From Proteobacteria bacterium UBA964 (GTDB taxonomy: Bacteria; Pseudomonadota; Gammaproteobacteria; Steroidobacterales; Steroidobacteraceae), in contig DBCG01000141.1 of assembly GCA_002292945.1 (NCBI GenBank), positions 1 to 20,787 on the forward strand: DNA of 20,787 nucleotides, written 5' to 3'. Of the stretch, positions 1 to 6,655 are shown piece by piece. Both the position numbers and the translations under genes were made by a program. Numbering within the stretch: the stretch's first letter is position 1; every line of letters starts with the position of its first letter. Under the pieces are notes generated by a model that did no database searches, was not told the DNA's origin, and worked only from the letters and a program-made list of their open reading frames with translations.

Positions 1-311
1 CCGCCGCGTCTGCGCCGCGTGTCCCCGGCAGCACGGCGCAGCACTATGCGCCGCGCACGCCTCTCGAACTGGTGCCCGCCGGCGGCCTCGCTGCCGCGGC
101 AGCGCGCGCGACGGCCGAGGGCCTGCGGGTGGCGACGCTCGGATGTCCGCCGGGCTGTGATGCTGCGGCCTACGGGCGAGCGCTCTATGCGGACTTGCGC
201 GGACTCGATGCGCGCGGCGTCGACCGTCTGCTGGTCGAGGAGGCGCCAGCGACACCCGAATGGGAGGCCGTACGCGATCGCTTGGCCCGTGCCGCCGCCA
301 CGTTCCGCTAG
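1..311 (+). CDS. Threonylcarbamoyl-AMP synthase, Sua5 type, C-terminal fragment (partial at 5' end)
   Basis: The reading frame is open from base 3 and ends at TAG 309-311; the start lies outside the window. The fragment shows a PG-x-x-x-x-HYAPRTPL segment followed by YGRALYADLRGLDARGVDRL and a final TPEWEAVRDRLARAA segment. This is typical of the C-terminal Sua5 domain that follows the YrdC catalytic domain. Full-length members use threonine, bicarbonate and ATP to make threonylcarbamoyl-AMP for the t6A37 modification of tRNAs. Only the accessory domain is visible, so the catalytic part cannot be checked. The next gene starts 35 bases downstream on the same strand. A short inverted repeat (GGCGCG at 311-316, CGCGCC at 339-344) lies in the gap. 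The family call is fairly secure; a Sua5/YciO/YrdC relative with another role is the main alternative. Confidence 0.8.
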   Translation, partial: AASAPRVPGSTAQHYAPRTPLELVPAGGLAAAAARATAEGLRVATLGCPPGCDAAAYGRALYADLRGLDARGVDRLLVEEAPATPEWEAVRDRLARAAATFR

Positions 312-346
312 GCGCGCTGCCCGTCATCGTGCAAACATCGCGCCCC

Positions 347-1549
347 ATGAAGAACCGCCGTCCTGCGACGCGCCCTGCGCGCGCCGCGTTCATCGATCCG
401 TTCGCGCCCCGCGAGATCCGTCGCCTGGTGGCCGAGTTCGGATCGCCGTTGCTCATCGTCGACTGCGAACGCGTTCGGCGGCAGTTCCGGCAGTTGCAGC
501 AGGCGCTACCTGGGGTCGACCTGCACTATGCGCTCAAGCCGTTGCCGCATCCGGCGGTGGTGCGCACGGTGTTGGAGGAGGGCGGTTTTCTCGATCTCGC
601 GACCACCGGCGAGGTGGAGCTGATCGCACGCATGGGTGTCGATCCGGCGCTTTGCATCCACACCCACCCCATCAAGCGGGATATCGACATCCGCGCCGCG
701 CTCGATCGCGGGGTGCGCGTGTTCGTGGCCGACAACCCCGACGAGCTGCGCAAGTTCGTGCCCTATGCCGACCGTGCCGCTTTGTTGTTGCGGGTCTCCT
801 TCCGCAGCCCGGGTGCGGTATCGGACCTCTCGCGCAAGTTCGGCTGCGACCCCGAACAATTGTTGCCGCTCGCGCGTCGCGCCCACGACCTCGGGCTCAC
901 GGTCCAAGGATTGTCGTTCCATGTCGGTTCGCAGGCGCCGGATCCGGGCAAGCACGTCGAGGCCATCGAGGTCTGCGGCAAGCTGCTCGCGGCTGCGCGG
1001 CGCGAACGGCTCGGACCTTGCGACACCCTCGACATCGGTGGCGGGTTCCCCATCGACTACGGCACGCGCGCCCCGGAGATCGGCTACTTCTGCGCGCCGT
1101 TGCGGACAGCGCTCGCGAAACTGCCGAAGCGGGTCCGCGTGATCGCCGAGCCCGGCCGCTACATCGCCGGACCCTCGGCCATCGGCGTATCGAGCGTGAT
1201 GGGCCGCGCGCGGCGCGAGGGTCGTTGGTGGTACTACCTTGACGATGGGTTATACGGGTCCTACAGCGGCCAGTTGTTCGACCATGCGCGCTATCCGCTC
1301 GAGGCGCTCAAGCGCGGCGGCAAGCGCGAGCCGGCCGTGCTCGCGGGCCCCACCTGCGACAGCATCGACGTGATCGCCGAGAACCTCTCGTTGCCCTTGT
1401 TGGACGAGGGAGATCTCGTGGTCGGTCGCGCCATGGGCGCCTACACCTGGGCGAGCGCCTCGGAGTTCAATTTTTTCCCGCGGGCGACGGTGGTCTCGGC
1501 GAACCTCGAGCCTGGCGACCGCGGCCGGGTCATGAGCATCGATCGCTGA
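347..1549 (+). CDS. Ornithine/lysine decarboxylase, PLP fold type III (Orn/DAP/Arg decarboxylase 2 family)
   Basis: Predicted cytosolic PLP enzyme of 400 aa that decarboxylates ornithine to putrescine, or lysine to cadaverine, in polyamine synthesis. The family hallmarks are in order: the Schiff-base lysine in YALKPLPHP (K64), FHVGSQ (H192), the phosphate-binding DIGGGFP (G231-233), EPGRY (268-272), the catalytic cysteine in GPTCDSID (C337, D338) and GAYT (Y376). GPTCDS is typical of eukaryotic-type ornithine decarboxylases and bacterial L/ODCs. It argues against diaminopimelate decarboxylase, as does the absence of a lysA-like C-terminus. The ATG at 347 is chosen because the upstream in-frame extension runs into the previous gene. 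Substrate preference between ornithine and lysine cannot be decided by eye. The length is normal, and nothing suggests damage. Confidence 0.88.
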   Translation: MKNRRPATRPARAAFIDPFAPREIRRLVAEFGSPLLIVDCERVRRQFRQLQQALPGVDLHYALKPLPHPAVVRTVLEEGGFLDLATTGEVELIARMGVDPALCIHTHPIKRDIDIRAALDRGVRVFVADNPDELRKFVPYADRAALLLRVSFRSPGAVSDLSRKFGCDPEQLLPLARRAHDLGLTVQGLSFHVGSQAPDPGKHVEAIEVCGKLLAAARRERLGPCDTLDIGGGFPIDYGTRAPEIGYFCAPLRTALAKLPKRVRVIAEPGRYIAGPSAIGVSSVMGRARREGRWWYYLDDGLYGSYSGQLFDHARYPLEALKRGGKREPAVLAGPTCDSIDVIAENLSLPLLDEGDLVVGRAMGAYTWASASEFNFFPRATVVSANLEPGDRGRVMSIDR

Positions 1550-1562
1550 CCTTCGCGGCCGC

Positions 1563-1607
1563 CGGAAGTTCCGTGGCAGCGGAGATTTCTGCGTCGGGGT
1601 TGCCCCG
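1563..1607 (+). terminator. Two short dyads after the decarboxylase, possible weak terminator
   Basis: The 131-base gap between the decarboxylase and the mepK-like gene holds two small inverted repeats. One is CGGAA-G-TTCCG at 1563-1573. The other is CGGGG-TTG-CCCCG at 1595-1607, a 5-bp GC stem with a 3-base loop. No U-tract follows, so intrinsic termination is doubtful and read-through is possible. Confidence 0.22.
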
Positions 1608-1680
1608 CGAAGCCGTCTCTGGGAGCATCCGCGGCTGCCCGGCCCAAGTCGATCAACCTCAGAGTCAAGTGGAGCAGCAG

Positions 1681-2271
1681 ATGACGCCACCTACGAGACC
1701 CGATCGCCGTCGTTTCCTGATGCTTGGTGCCGCCGCCGCGGGTGCCGTGCTGTGTCCGCTTCCCCGTTCGGCCGAAGCAGAACCGCTGATCCCCGCCGTG
1801 CAATCGGGTGGACGCGCGCTCACGCGCTGGATCGAACTCGTCAACACCCACACCTCCGAATCCCTGCAGCTCGCCTACCGAGATGCCACCGGGCTGATCG
1901 GCGGTTCGCTCGAGAAGTTGCAGTGGTTGCTGCGCGACCATCGTGCCAACGAAGCCGGACGCATCGATCCGGCGTTGTTCGACTGGCTCGCGGATGCCGC
2001 CGCCAAGCTCGGCGTCGAGCCGCGATATCAGGTCATCTCGGGCTTCCGCTCCTCGCATACCAATGAGATGTTGCGCCGCACCGGTGGCGGTGGCGTCGCG
2101 CGCAAGAGCCTGCACATGCAGGGTCGCGCGATCGACGTGCGTTTGCACGGCGTCGATTGCGCGGCGTTACGCGATGTCGCCATGTCGGCTGGCCGGGGCG
2201 GGGTGGGCTACTACCGCCGTTCCGCGTTCGTGCATCTCGACACCGGCGCGGTGCGCGCCTGGGCGGGCTGA
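1681..2271 (+). CDS. Tat-exported YcbK/MepK-like peptidase (DUF882, M15-related murein endopeptidase)
   Basis: A 196-aa exported protein. The N-terminus carries a twin-arginine motif (RRRFLMLG, residues 9-16) and a hydrophobic stretch, then a likely signal cleavage near AEA. The body shows QVISGFRSSHTNEML (117-131), KSLHMQGRAIDVRL (H145, D152) and GVGYYRRSAFVHLDTG (H185). These match the zinc ligands and fold signature of the YcbK/MepK branch of M15-like peptidases. E. coli MepK cuts mDap-mDap (3-3) cross-links in the periplasm, so a peptidoglycan-remodelling role is inferred here. The ATG at 1681 is preferred over an upstream in-frame start at 1573 because it has GGAG 6 bases upstream and places the Tat motif correctly. 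The stop overlaps the next gene's proposed start in CTGA, which implies translational coupling. Confidence 0.85.
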   Translation: MTPPTRPDRRRFLMLGAAAAGAVLCPLPRSAEAEPLIPAVQSGGRALTRWIELVNTHTSESLQLAYRDATGLIGGSLEKLQWLLRDHRANEAGRIDPALFDWLADAAAKLGVEPRYQVISGFRSSHTNEMLRRTGGGGVARKSLHMQGRAIDVRLHGVDCAALRDVAMSAGRGGVGYYRRSAFVHLDTGAVRAWAG

Positions 2272-2975
2272 CCGTCCGACGTGCATCGCTGCTCGCCGGC
2301 GCCGCTTCGGCGACCGGCGTCGCCGTCATCATCGACGTGTTCCGTGCCTGCTCGCTCGTGGCCCATGCCCTGGCGGCGGGGGCTGAGCGCGTATTGCCGG
2401 TGTCCGGGATCGAAGAAGCGCGGGCGCTCAAGGTGATCCTGCCTGATGCCTTGCTCGTCGGAGAGCGACATGCCCGGCCGCTGCCGGGGTTCGACTGCGG
2501 TAATTCGCCGACAGACGTCCTTGCGCAGCCGCTTGCTGGCCGGACGATCATCCATACCACCCATGCCGGCACCCAAGGTCTCGTGGCCGCCGCACGCTCG
2601 GCGCAGAGGGTGTTCACGGGGGCCTTCGTCAACGCCGCGGCGACGGTGGCGGCGATCCGCGCGCTGCATCCACCCGTCGTGACGCTGGTCGCGATGGGTC
2701 ACGAGGCGCGCGAGCCCTGCGTCGAGGACGAGTCCTGCGCGGCCTTGTTGGCGACGCGGCTTGGCGAGGAGTCTCAGGGTGGCTCCCCGGGAGAAGCGGA
2801 CCTGCCGGCGCGTCTGCGCGCTGCGCCCGCTGCGGCGAAGTTCTTCGACCCTGCGGCCGATTGGGCGCCGGAGGGCGATTTCGCGCTCTGCACCGCGCTC
2901 GATCAGGTTCCGTTCGCGGTGGTGCTTGGACGCTCGGGCGAGGGGTGGCTCGAGTTGCGGCGGTGGTCCGCGTGA
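2268..2975 (+). CDS. ComB-like 2-phosphosulfolactate phosphatase family protein, probable CTG start
   Basis: A 235-aa protein of the ComB (2-phosphosulfolactate phosphatase, PF04029-type) family. The markers are VAVIIDVFRACSLVAHALAA near the N-terminus, GERHARPLPGFDCGNSPTD, TIIHTTHAGTQGL and a CVEDESCAALL acidic motif. ComB removes phosphate from 2-phosphosulfolactate in coenzyme M synthesis, and bacterial homologues mostly have no proven role. No comA or comC is visible here. The frame has no ATG, GTG or TTG between a TTG at 2157, which lies deep inside the previous gene, and the conserved core. The CTG at 2268 overlaps the upstream TGA as CTGA and gives an N-terminus of normal family length, so I favour it. 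The 3' end overlaps the next gene as GTGA. Confidence 0.78.
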   Translation: MTVRRASLLAGAASATGVAVIIDVFRACSLVAHALAAGAERVLPVSGIEEARALKVILPDALLVGERHARPLPGFDCGNSPTDVLAQPLAGRTIIHTTHAGTQGLVAAARSAQRVFTGAFVNAAATVAAIRALHPPVVTLVAMGHEAREPCVEDESCAALLATRLGEESQGGSPGEADLPARLRAAPAAAKFFDPAADWAPEGDFALCTALDQVPFAVVLGRSGEGWLELRRWSA

Positions 2976-3607
2976 GCGCTCCTGCCGATCCGGATGTCCA
3001 TGCCGGCCGCATCCGCTCGGTCGTCTTCGATATCGGCCAGGTGCTCGTGCGCCTTCGCCCGGCGCCGCTGTTCGCGCTGCTGTCGGCGCACGGCTACGAG
3101 CCTGACGACCTCGAGCGCGTCGCGCATCGTGTCGGCATCGTAGAGCACGAGACCGGCCGTCTCGACGGTGCCGGTCTGCTCGCCAATGTGGCGGCGCTCG
3201 CGCCGCGCCAGCCTGAGCCGCAAGCGTTGCGCGCGGCGTGGCTCGACATGTTCGAGCCGGAGCCGCGGATGTTCGCGCTGGCAGCACGGCTGCGGGTCAC
3301 CCATGGCGTCTTCCTGCTCTCGAACGTCGGCGACCTGCACTGGTCGCTCCTGCAGGACCGGTACCGGATCCACGAGGTCGGGCATGACGCGATGGCCTCG
3401 TTCCTGCAGGGCTGCATGAAGCCCGACCCCGCCATCTATCTCGCGGCCGAGCGGCGCTTCGGGCTAGACCCGGAGCGCACGGTGTTCATCGACGATCGGC
3501 GCGAGAACATCGTCGCTGCGCAGGCCCGCGGCTGGCGGGCGGTGCAGCATGAAGGTGTGGACAGCACTCTCCGGGCGTTGCGCACCCTCGGAATCGACAC
3601 CGGTTGA
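2972..3607 (+). CDS. HAD-superfamily hydrolase (HAD-IA, YihX-like sugar-phosphate phosphatase)
   Basis: A 211-aa cytosolic HAD hydrolase. Motif I is VVFDIGQVLV (nucleophile D20), motif II is LLSNVG (S117), motif III lysine is in CMKPDPAIY (K150), and motif IV is VFIDDRREN (D174, D175). The second Asp of the usual DxD is Gly (D-I-G), as in the YihX group that dephosphorylates alpha-glucose-1-phosphate and related sugar phosphates. The substrate here is unknown. The GTG at 2972 overlaps the upstream TGA by 4 bases, matching the coupling seen at the previous junction, and the longer frame upstream is a shadow of the comB-like gene. It ends 13 bases from the convergent Lrp-family gene. Confidence in the superfamily is high, in the substrate low. 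Confidence 0.85.
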   Translation: MSAPADPDVHAGRIRSVVFDIGQVLVRLRPAPLFALLSAHGYEPDDLERVAHRVGIVEHETGRLDGAGLLANVAALAPRQPEPQALRAAWLDMFEPEPRMFALAARLRVTHGVFLLSNVGDLHWSLLQDRYRIHEVGHDAMASFLQGCMKPDPAIYLAAERRFGLDPERTVFIDDRRENIVAAQARGWRAVQHEGVDSTLRALRTLGIDTG

Positions 3608-3620
3608 GCATGCCGAGGCG

Positions 3621-4088
3621 TCAGGACAGCTTGGCGTAGTGCAACGGCAGCGCGGTGGTCGACTTGATGGTCTCGAGCGAGAAACTGGCGCTGACATCCA
3701 GCATGTCGATCGCTGCGATCAGGCGCTTGTAGACCGCGTCGTAGGCGGCGATGTCAGGCACCACCACCCTCAGCAGATAATCGACGTCGCCGCTCATCCG
3801 GTGCAGCTCGGTGACCTCAGGCAGATCGCGAACCACCTTCGAGAAGCGCTCGAACCAGTTGGCGCTGTGGCTCGGGGCTTTGATGGTGACGAACACCGTG
3901 GTGCCGACATCAAGTGCTCGCGCATCGAGCAAGGCCACCGTGCGGCGGATCACCCCGGTCTCGCGCAGGCGTTGGATGCGTCGCCAACAGGGCGCCTTCG
4001 AGAGGCCGACGCGCTCGGCGATCTCGGCGGCCGTCAGGTCGGCATCCTTCTGCAGCAGGTCGAGTATCTTGCGATCTAGCTTGTCCAC
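3621..4088 (-). CDS. Lrp/AsnC-family transcriptional regulator
   Basis: A 155-aa regulator with the family's normal length and layout. An N-terminal helix-turn-helix (LDRKILDLLQKDADLT, then AAEIAERVGLSKAPCWRRIQ) is followed by a linker and the C-terminal RAM ligand-binding domain (GDVDYLLRVVVPDIAAYD). Such proteins form octamers or dimers that bind AT-rich DNA and sense amino acids. The start is GTG at 4086-4088; no better start exists nearby. The gene is divergent from the DUF6356 gene. The 112-base gap between them is unusually AT-rich and contains a perfect AAAATA-A-TATTTT dyad that overlaps a TATTAT -10-like box for this gene, consistent with autorepression. The regulated amino acid cannot be read from the sequence, though the nearby decarboxylase is a conceivable target. 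Confidence 0.92.
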   Translation of the reverse strand: MDKLDRKILDLLQKDADLTAAEIAERVGLSKAPCWRRIQRLRETGVIRRTVALLDARALDVGTTVFVTIKAPSHSANWFERFSKVVRDLPEVTELHRMSGDVDYLLRVVVPDIAAYDAVYKRLIAAIDMLDVSASFSLETIKSTTALPLHYAKLS

Positions 4089-4104
4089 GAAACACCGTTG
4101 CGTG

Positions 4105-4117
4105 AAAATAATATTTT
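4105..4117. promoter_or_regulatory. AT-rich palindromic operator candidate between the lrp-like gene and the DUF6356 gene
   Basis: AAAATA-A-TATTTT is a perfect 6-bp dyad around one central base, followed by TAAGGTATTTTG. It is the only markedly AT-rich patch in this GC-rich window. It sits 17 bases upstream of the GTG of the Lrp-family gene. It also lies between TTGCGT (4098-4103) and TATTTT (4122-4127), which have an 18-base spacing that could form a rightward promoter. Lrp-family sites are usually AT-rich and near-palindromic, so self-binding is a reasonable inference. Confidence 0.5.
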
Positions 4118-4131
4118 AAGGTATTTTGTTT

Positions 4132-4157
4132 CTTCCGTCACCCCTGTCGGACGGAGG
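4132..4157 (+). other. Stem-loop in the leader of the DUF6356 gene
   Basis: CTTCCGTC (4132-4139) pairs with GACGGAGG (4150-4157) around a 10-base loop, giving 8 bp with one G-U pair. The right arm contains a GGAGG sequence, but no start codon lies at a normal distance from it. It therefore looks like a leader hairpin or DNA dyad rather than a hidden ribosome site for the annotated start at 4201. Confidence 0.3.
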
Positions 4158-4200
4158 AACGCAACCCGGTTACCCGCTCTGCGCGATATCGTGGGCACTC

Positions 4201-4482
4201 ATGGATCCGCTGCGACATTTCAAAGAACACCCGGCTTCGGTCGGTGAGAGCTATGTCGGGCACCTCATGCAAGCCACGGCCTTCGGCCTTCGGATGATCG
4301 CCGCAGGGATGGCCTGCGTGCTGCACGGCCTGTTCCCCTTCCTGTGTGTGACCACCGGGTCCGAGGCGATGCAGCGTCTGCACGCCGAGATGGCGGCTCG
4401 TCGCGCGAAAGCTTGTGCGGGCGCTACACCGGTCGCTGCGGCGACCACGACGCCCATCCGGCAGGACCGGGCGCTGCGCTAG
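4201..4482 (+). CDS. Small DUF6356 family membrane-associated protein
   Basis: A 93-aa protein with the conserved pattern HFKEHPASVGESYVGHLMQ, FGLRMIAAGMACVLHGLFPF and TGSEAMQRLHAEM, which I recognise as DUF6356. The central 25 or so residues (27-51) are hydrophobic and fit a single membrane segment or re-entrant helix. The C-terminal 25 residues are Ala/Thr-rich and low-complexity. Function is unknown. The ATG at 4201 is chosen because it begins right at the conserved HFKEHP block; the longer reading from a TTG at 4126 would run through the divergent regulatory region. No good ribosome site is visible. The gene is divergent from the Lrp-family regulator, so it may be a target of it. Confidence 0.75.
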   Translation: MDPLRHFKEHPASVGESYVGHLMQATAFGLRMIAAGMACVLHGLFPFLCVTTGSEAMQRLHAEMAARRAKACAGATPVAAATTTPIRQDRALR

Positions 4483-4492
4483 GTCCGTCGTC

Positions 4493-4531
4493 CCGCCGCG
4501 GGCGGCGCTTCGCTCGGGACACCCGGTCCCG
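4493..4531 (+). terminator. Two GC-rich hairpins between the DUF6356 gene and rlmI
   Basis: CCGCC-GCG-GGCGG lies at 4493-4505, and CGGGAC-ACCCG-GTCCCG (6-bp stem, 5-base loop) at 4515-4531. Neither is followed by a U-tract. They may weakly terminate or protect the upstream mRNA; the rest of the 105-base gap holds a TAGAAT box at 4550-4555, 32 bases before the rlmI start. Confidence 0.3.
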
Positions 4532-4587
4532 CAGGGTTGCGGAACAGTCTAGAATCCGCGCCTCGCCACGGACCCGCAGGTTTCCCC

Positions 4588-5832
4588 TTGAGCACAACCT
4601 CCCCGAACCTGCCCGAATTGCGCCTGCGTCGCGGCGAAGAGCGACGCCTGCGTGCGGGGCATCTTTGGGTCTTCAGCAACGAGGTCGATACCTCTGCGAC
4701 ACCCCTCACCGCGTTCGAGCCAGGTCAGCAGGCGCGGGTGGTGACCGACCGGGGACAGCCTCTCGGCATCGCCTATGTGAACCCGGCGACGCTGATCGCC
4801 GCGCGGTTGCTGACGCGTGACGCTGAGACGCCGGTCGGGCGGGCGTGGGTCCTCACGCGGCTGCGTGCGGCGCTGGCATTGCGCGAGAGCCTGTATCCCA
4901 AGCCTTATTATCGATTGGTGTTCGGCGAGTCTGACGGCCTGCCAGGTCTCGTCATCGACCGTTACGGCGATGTCCTCGTCGGCCAGATCGGAACCGCCGG
5001 CATGGAACGGCTGCGGCCGGTCATCGAAGCCGCACTCGCCAAGGTGATCGCACCACGGGTGCTTCTCTGGAAGAACGACTCGGGCGCACGGAGCATCGAG
5101 GATCTGCCGAGCGAGATCGTCTGCGTCCAAGGCGACAGGCCGACGGAGCTCGAGGTGCTCGAGACGCTGCCCGACGGGCGCGAGCTGCGTTTCGCCATCC
5201 CGTTCGAGAGCGCCCAGAAGACCGGTTGGTTCTACGACCAGACGTTCAACCGCAGCTTGCTCGGGCGCTTTCTACCCCCGGGGAAGCGTGTGCTCGATGT
5301 CTGCAGTTACGCCGGCGGTTGGGCGACGACGGCTGCGGTCCTCGGCGCCAGTGCGATCACCTGCATCGATTCATCCGCCAGCGCCCTCGCCCGTGCGGGG
5401 GCACATGTGCAGGCAGCGGTGGCAGGGCAGGGTGCAGCGCCCGTGGTGCCGACCCTGTTGCGAGATGATGCGTTCGATGCGCTTGCCGCCCTCGCCGCCG
5501 CCGGTGAGCGGTTCGATGCCGTGATCGTCGATCCGCCGGCATTCATCAAGCGCCGCAAGGAATTCCCGCAGGGACAGGCCGCCTACCGCAAGCTCAACCA
5601 GCTCGCGCTGCGGGTGCTCGAACCGGAGGGCCTGCTGGTGTCCTGTTCCTGCTCCTTCCACATGCCCGGCGAGGAGCTTCGCGGTGCGATCCAGTCCGCG
5701 GCCCGGCATGTCGATCGTTTCGTTCAGGTGCTGCATCAAGGCGGCCAGTCGCCGGATCACCCTGTCCACCCCGCCATCCCCGAGACGCGTTACCTCAAGG
5801 CGTTTTTCTGCCGCGTCAGCCGGGCGCTGTAG
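4588..5832 (+). CDS. rlmI: 23S rRNA (cytosine-1962-C5)-methyltransferase, RlmI-like
   Basis: A 414-aa class I SAM-dependent rRNA methyltransferase; E. coli RlmI has 396 aa. The N-terminal PUA-like domain begins with LRLRRGEERRLRAGHLWVFS and covers roughly residues 10-85. The connector has VFGESDGLPGLVIDRYGD, the SAM motif is VLDVCSYAGG (235-244), motif IV is VDPPAF (314-319), and the catalytic-cysteine motif is SCSCS (352-356). In E. coli the family makes m5C1962 in 23S rRNA. The start is TTG at 4588, which gives MSTTSPNLPELRLRRGEE and matches family N-termini; an upstream TTG at 4537 would add a poorly conserved leader. The gene ends 13 bases before lgt, suggesting cotranscription. Confidence 0.9.
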   Translation: MSTTSPNLPELRLRRGEERRLRAGHLWVFSNEVDTSATPLTAFEPGQQARVVTDRGQPLGIAYVNPATLIAARLLTRDAETPVGRAWVLTRLRAALALRESLYPKPYYRLVFGESDGLPGLVIDRYGDVLVGQIGTAGMERLRPVIEAALAKVIAPRVLLWKNDSGARSIEDLPSEIVCVQGDRPTELEVLETLPDGRELRFAIPFESAQKTGWFYDQTFNRSLLGRFLPPGKRVLDVCSYAGGWATTAAVLGASAITCIDSSASALARAGAHVQAAVAGQGAAPVVPTLLRDDAFDALAALAAAGERFDAVIVDPPAFIKRRKEFPQGQAAYRKLNQLALRVLEPEGLLVSCSCSFHMPGEELRGAIQSAARHVDRFVQVLHQGGQSPDHPVHPAIPETRYLKAFFCRVSRAL

Positions 5833-5833
5833 T

Positions 5834-5839
5834 TAGAAT
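5834..5839 (+). promoter_or_regulatory. TAGAAT -10-like box just before the lgt start
   Basis: TAGAAT ends 6 bases before the ATG of lgt. If used as a -10 element it would start transcription at or next to the ATG, giving a leaderless mRNA. No convincing -35 is seen at 16-18 bases upstream. A second TAGAATC lies 32 bases before rlmI, at 4550-4556. Low confidence. Confidence 0.2.
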
Positions 5840-5845
5840 CTCGGC

Positions 5846-6652
5846 ATGCTGACCTATCCCGGCTTCGATCCGGTCGCCTTCTCGCTGGGACCTCTGCACG
5901 TGCGGTGGTACGGGCTCACCTACGTCATCGCCTTCGCCGCGGCGTGGTGGCTCGCCCGTCGCCGTGCGGCACGGCCGGGTTCGACCTGGAGCGCGGTCGA
6001 TGTCGATGACTTCGTGTTTTTCGCGATGCTCGGGGTGATCCTCGGGGGGCGCCTCGGCTATGTGCTCTTCTACGGCCTCAGCTTCTGGGCCGAAGATCCG
6101 TGGTATCCGCTGCGCATCACGAGCGGGGGCATGTCCTTCCACGGCGGCTTGATCGGCGTACTGCTGGCGCTTGCGTGGTTCGCGCGCAGCCGCGGCCGGC
6201 AGATCGCCGATGTCTTCGACTTCGCCGCCGCCTTGCCGGGGATCGGCATCTTCGCCGTGCGCATGGGCAACTTCATCAACGGCGAACTGTGGGGTCGGCC
6301 GGGTGATGCGCCCTGGGTCATGCTGGTGGATGGGCTGCCGCGTCACCCGACCCAGGTCTACGAAGCGCTGCTCGAGGGTCTGCTGCTCGCCGCCGTGCTC
6401 TGGTGGTTCACCTCGAAGCCGCGGCCGCGTTTCGCGCCTGCTGGCCTGTTCCTCGTGATGTACGCCCTCGGGCGCCTCACGGTAGAGTTCTGGCGGTTGC
6501 CTGACGAACACATCGGTTACCTCTACGGTGACTGGCTCACCATGGGACACCTGCTGACCCTGCCGATGCTCATCGCCGGACTCGCCTTGTTGTCGCTCGC
6601 GTATCGTCGCGGCGAGACGAGCGGGAACGAGCGGGTGGCGGAGCGGCGCTGA
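5846..6652 (+). CDS. lgt: Phosphatidylglycerol-prolipoprotein diacylglyceryl transferase
   Basis: A 268-aa inner-membrane enzyme that moves a diacylglyceryl group from phosphatidylglycerol to the lipobox cysteine of prolipoproteins, the first step of lipoprotein maturation. Several hydrophobic helices span the chain. Diagnostic motifs are HVRWYGLTYVIAF near the N-terminus, GGMSFHGGLIG (H99), the Lgt signature RMGNFINGELWGR (139-151), HPTQVYEALLEG, and GRLTVEFWRLPDEHIG, which carries the conserved arginines near the C-terminus. The signature usually begins G-R-x-G-N; here the residue before Arg is Val, a minor variation. The length is normal for the family. It lies 13 bases after rlmI and 3 bases before thyA, an arrangement (lgt-thyA) that is common in proteobacteria. 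Confidence 0.97.
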   Translation: MLTYPGFDPVAFSLGPLHVRWYGLTYVIAFAAAWWLARRRAARPGSTWSAVDVDDFVFFAMLGVILGGRLGYVLFYGLSFWAEDPWYPLRITSGGMSFHGGLIGVLLALAWFARSRGRQIADVFDFAAALPGIGIFAVRMGNFINGELWGRPGDAPWVMLVDGLPRHPTQVYEALLEGLLLAAVLWWFTSKPRPRFAPAGLFLVMYALGRLTVEFWRLPDEHIGYLYGDWLTMGHLLTLPMLIAGLALLSLAYRRGETSGNERVAERR

Positions 6653-6655
6653 CCG

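Noticed and set aside
19..1242. 407-codon plus-strand frame
   Set aside because: It is out of frame with the Sua5 fragment and the decarboxylase, both of which show family motifs. Its Arg/Ala-rich composition is that of a shadow.
2211..3287. 358-codon minus-strand frame
   Set aside because: It is antisense to the ComB-like and HAD genes, Arg-rich, with no motifs.
4126..4200. Upstream TTG start for the DUF6356 gene
   Set aside because: The added 25 residues would be encoded by the divergent operator and leader hairpin, and the conserved family block begins right after ATG 4201.
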